From assembly GCA_037954325.1 (NCBI GenBank), contig JBBMNZ010000017.1, positions 11,054,001-11,118,000 on the forward strand: a stretch of DNA of 64,000 nucleotides. Direction: 5' to 3'. A model generated the notes under the pieces. The model did not search any database. It had not been told where the DNA came from and saw only the letters and a program-made list of their open reading frames with translations. The translations under genes and the position numbers were made by a program. Source of the DNA: Fistularia commersonii (Eukaryota; Chordata; Actinopteri; Syngnathiformes; Fistulariidae). Shown piece by piece: positions 62,301 to 64,000 of this stretch; positions within the stretch are counted from its first letter, which is position 1, and each line of letters opens with the position of its first letter.

Positions 62301-63787
62301 GGTTGCAAAACACACAAAAACTGGAGCGTTTCATCACTGCTGACTCTCCTCACATATCTTGATATCATTTCCCAGCTCCTTTTCCTTAACTGTCCAACAG
62401 GATCAAATACAAGCACTTACCTAATCTATGCGTTTTTTGGGATCCATTATTCTGCTGTTTACTGATGAATTACTGAGTAGCAAAAAAAAAATGCTTTTGC
62501 TTTATTAGAGAACAATAGCGCTTAAGAGCAAAAATCTATTCAAGTCGTACTTTGAGCACTGGTTGGCAGTGTTTACTATAAGAAGCTGTGATTAGAAAAT
62601 GGCCGGGAATCCCAGGTTTTTCAGTATTCGCAGGGCTCCCGGGTTCAGGAGTGTGTGACCTCCAAATGACTGACCCGCCTCGTGTCCATTCTGGACCATC
62701 TCTTGAAGCTCCTGAAGCTGAGACTGTAGGACCTGGAGAGGGTCGTCACCCGGGTCGACACGCACAGCGCTTGCTATGAAAACACGTTTACAGTACAGAA
62801 TTCAAAAACTATCAGGGCTTCTCGTTCAAATGTACAACTGTGTGGGTGTGTGACGAGAAAAGAAAATCACAACATGAAAACGTGACCATGTAGTCATTAT
62901 ATCATGACATTTTGAGTATGTTTAATGTTCTTATTGATTGCAGAGGAACTTTGAAACTCTTTGAAGGCTGACAAATAAATCTATTGACTTTCGCCCGCTT
63001 CCACAAAATTTCTTCCCAGTTTATGCGGGGTCATTACGGGGGGAATGAGACGTGATGTTTGGTTCATAAACAATAATGTTGATCAGGAGCTTAAATTACA
63101 TATTCATTCGCCTATTTGTGAAACAAAAGATGAAGATAATTCTCCTTCTAACGTTGACATTCTCTTTGATATATTGACTGTTTTCCCTTAAAATTAACAT
63201 CTCCGATTAATAATATTCCCACTTTATATCACGTTTCGAGAATTAAATTGTTAATCTGACTTTTAAACAAATTATTGAGATATTCTTGAATCACAACAGT
63301 GTCCTCCCTCCTGGTATCATTTTTTCCTTCCAATCTAACTTCTCCTAACAGTATTATGATGTTATTATTCTATTATAATCTATATATTCAAATCCATCCA
63401 GTTTCACATTGCTCTTGTAATGAAACGTTAAAACAACTAAGACATCTGTCGGTTGTGAAGATACTCACAGTCCTGTTGTCTCATTTTCTGACAAGATTCC
63501 ACATACGATGAATATTTGGCAGCAGGGATCTTCTCTGCTCTGAAAACACAACAAAAACAACAACAACAAAAGAAATTTATTAAAGTCATATGTAGAACGC
63601 ACTGCTCTCGAGATGGTTTCTGACATCTGTCAGAGTCGCTGAGTCAATTACAGTGCAAATTAAATTATAGTGACTAGTCTCTGAAGCGGATCAGAGGAAT
63701 TAAATAATGCACAGTATACAGGATTCTGCTGACTCACTTTTTTAAGGCTTCGATGAAACTCATCCAAGCGTCTGCCTTCACAGGAAG
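55204..63787 (-). CDS. fanca: Fanconi anaemia complementation group A protein, C-terminal 869 residues (partial at right edge)
   Basis: Twenty-three exons, 5'-3': 63738-63787, 63469-63539, 62675-62773, 62155-62288, 61519-61550, 60823-60922, 60254-60444, 60042-60138, 59737-59928, 59592-59665, 59145-59342, 58852-58915, 58443-58612, 58234-58339, 57517-57576, 57326-57430, 57124-57239, 56894-57044, 56302-56364, 56004-56097, 55834-55909, 55391-55658, 55204-55302. Phases agree throughout. Matches to human FANCA by eye include TPDEHTRLLPWAFYSLL, FCARFCVAAICYGLC, VTTHFLRGLLMAAARC, GGCGGDMTELCSQLLRAVMD and the terminal DLDPEVAAALTSLQ. FANCA is a core-complex subunit that supports FANCD2/FANCI ubiquitination in interstrand-crosslink repair in the nucleus. 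The donor of exon 59145-59342 is the least certain boundary. The longest introns (61551-62154, 62774-63468, 57577-58233) are AT-rich and empty. The N-terminus lies beyond the window. Confidence 0.95.
55661..55678. repeat. (AC)9 microsatellite at a fanca 3' splice site
   Basis: On the gene's strand this is (GT)9 immediately before the TAG acceptor of exon 55391-55658. Confidence 0.9.
58344..58364. repeat. (CA)10 microsatellite at a fanca 3' splice site
   Basis: On the gene's strand a (TG)10 tract ends in GACAG, the acceptor of exon 58234-58339. Confidence 0.9.
59352..59383. repeat. (AC)16 microsatellite near a fanca 3' splice site
   Basis: On the gene's strand (GT)16 is followed by TTCTTGCTAG, the acceptor of exon 59145-59342. 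Confidence 0.9.
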
Positions 63788-64000
63788 CTGCGTGTGAAAG
63801 TGGTGAAGTGATCAGGTGAAAGGGAGGTGTGCGATGTGATGACATAACGGCACAAATACTTCATTTCACAATTGAGGAGACAATGAAAAAAAATCCTCTT
63901 CACCCAAACAATATCTACTGAGGTCTTGATTTTGCTGCGCCCTTAATTCAAAGTGCACATTTCTAATAACAGTACACTCACGTGTTAAGTGTTTAAAGTT

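Overview
This is a nuclear genomic window from a vertebrate, most likely a teleost fish. The evidence is interrupted genes with GT-AG introns (many under 150 bp), protein-coding exons resembling fish/human orthologues, abundant (CA)n and (TA)n microsatellites, RTE-type LINE relics and a dispersed repeat containing CTTTATTNATCCCGAAGG. There is no operon structure, no CRISPR array and no recognisable prokaryotic feature.

Layout, left to right. (1) 57-1750, minus: first exons of a protein with a TINF2/TIN2-like N-terminal domain, cut by the left edge. (2) 2825-4087, plus: complete two-exon mitochondrial peptide deformylase (pdf), divergent from gene 1. (3) 5716-8550, minus: spata2l, three coding exons, tail-to-tail with pdf. 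(4) 11892-16204, plus: a six-exon atypical short-chain dehydrogenase without the usual YxxxK motif. (5) 16205-24251: about 8 kb with no gene I can name, but with a few isolated exon-like minus-strand ORFs. (6) 24252-47357, minus: vps9d1, 16 coding exons over 23 kb, with a likely internal promoter and alternative first exon at 40.7 kb. (7) 49480-54011, plus: znf276, 11 coding exons, head-to-head with vps9d1. (8) 55204-63787, minus: the last 23 exons (869 codons) of fanca, tail-to-tail with znf276 and cut by the right edge.

The block spata2l - vps9d1 - znf276 - fanca matches the gene order and orientations of human 16q24.3. pdf lies at 16q22 in human, so this segment combines parts of what became separate 16q regions, with the dehydrogenase gene lying between spata2l and vps9d1. 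The gene products act in unrelated processes (telomere protection, mitochondrial protein maturation, linear-ubiquitin/CYLD signalling, Rab5-type GEF activity, transcription, DNA crosslink repair). They are neighbours through conserved synteny, not a shared pathway.

Exon coordinates were placed by hand from splice consensus, reading phase and recognised family sequence. For pdf, spata2l, the dehydrogenase, vps9d1, znf276 and fanca every junction keeps phase and the summed lengths are multiples of three. I found no undescribed biological system. The items most worth a second look are the intragenic vps9d1 promoter, TG-repeat 3' splice sites in fanca, a palindromic templated insertion inside a LINE, and the orphan exon-like ORFs at 18.7 and 20.9 kb.
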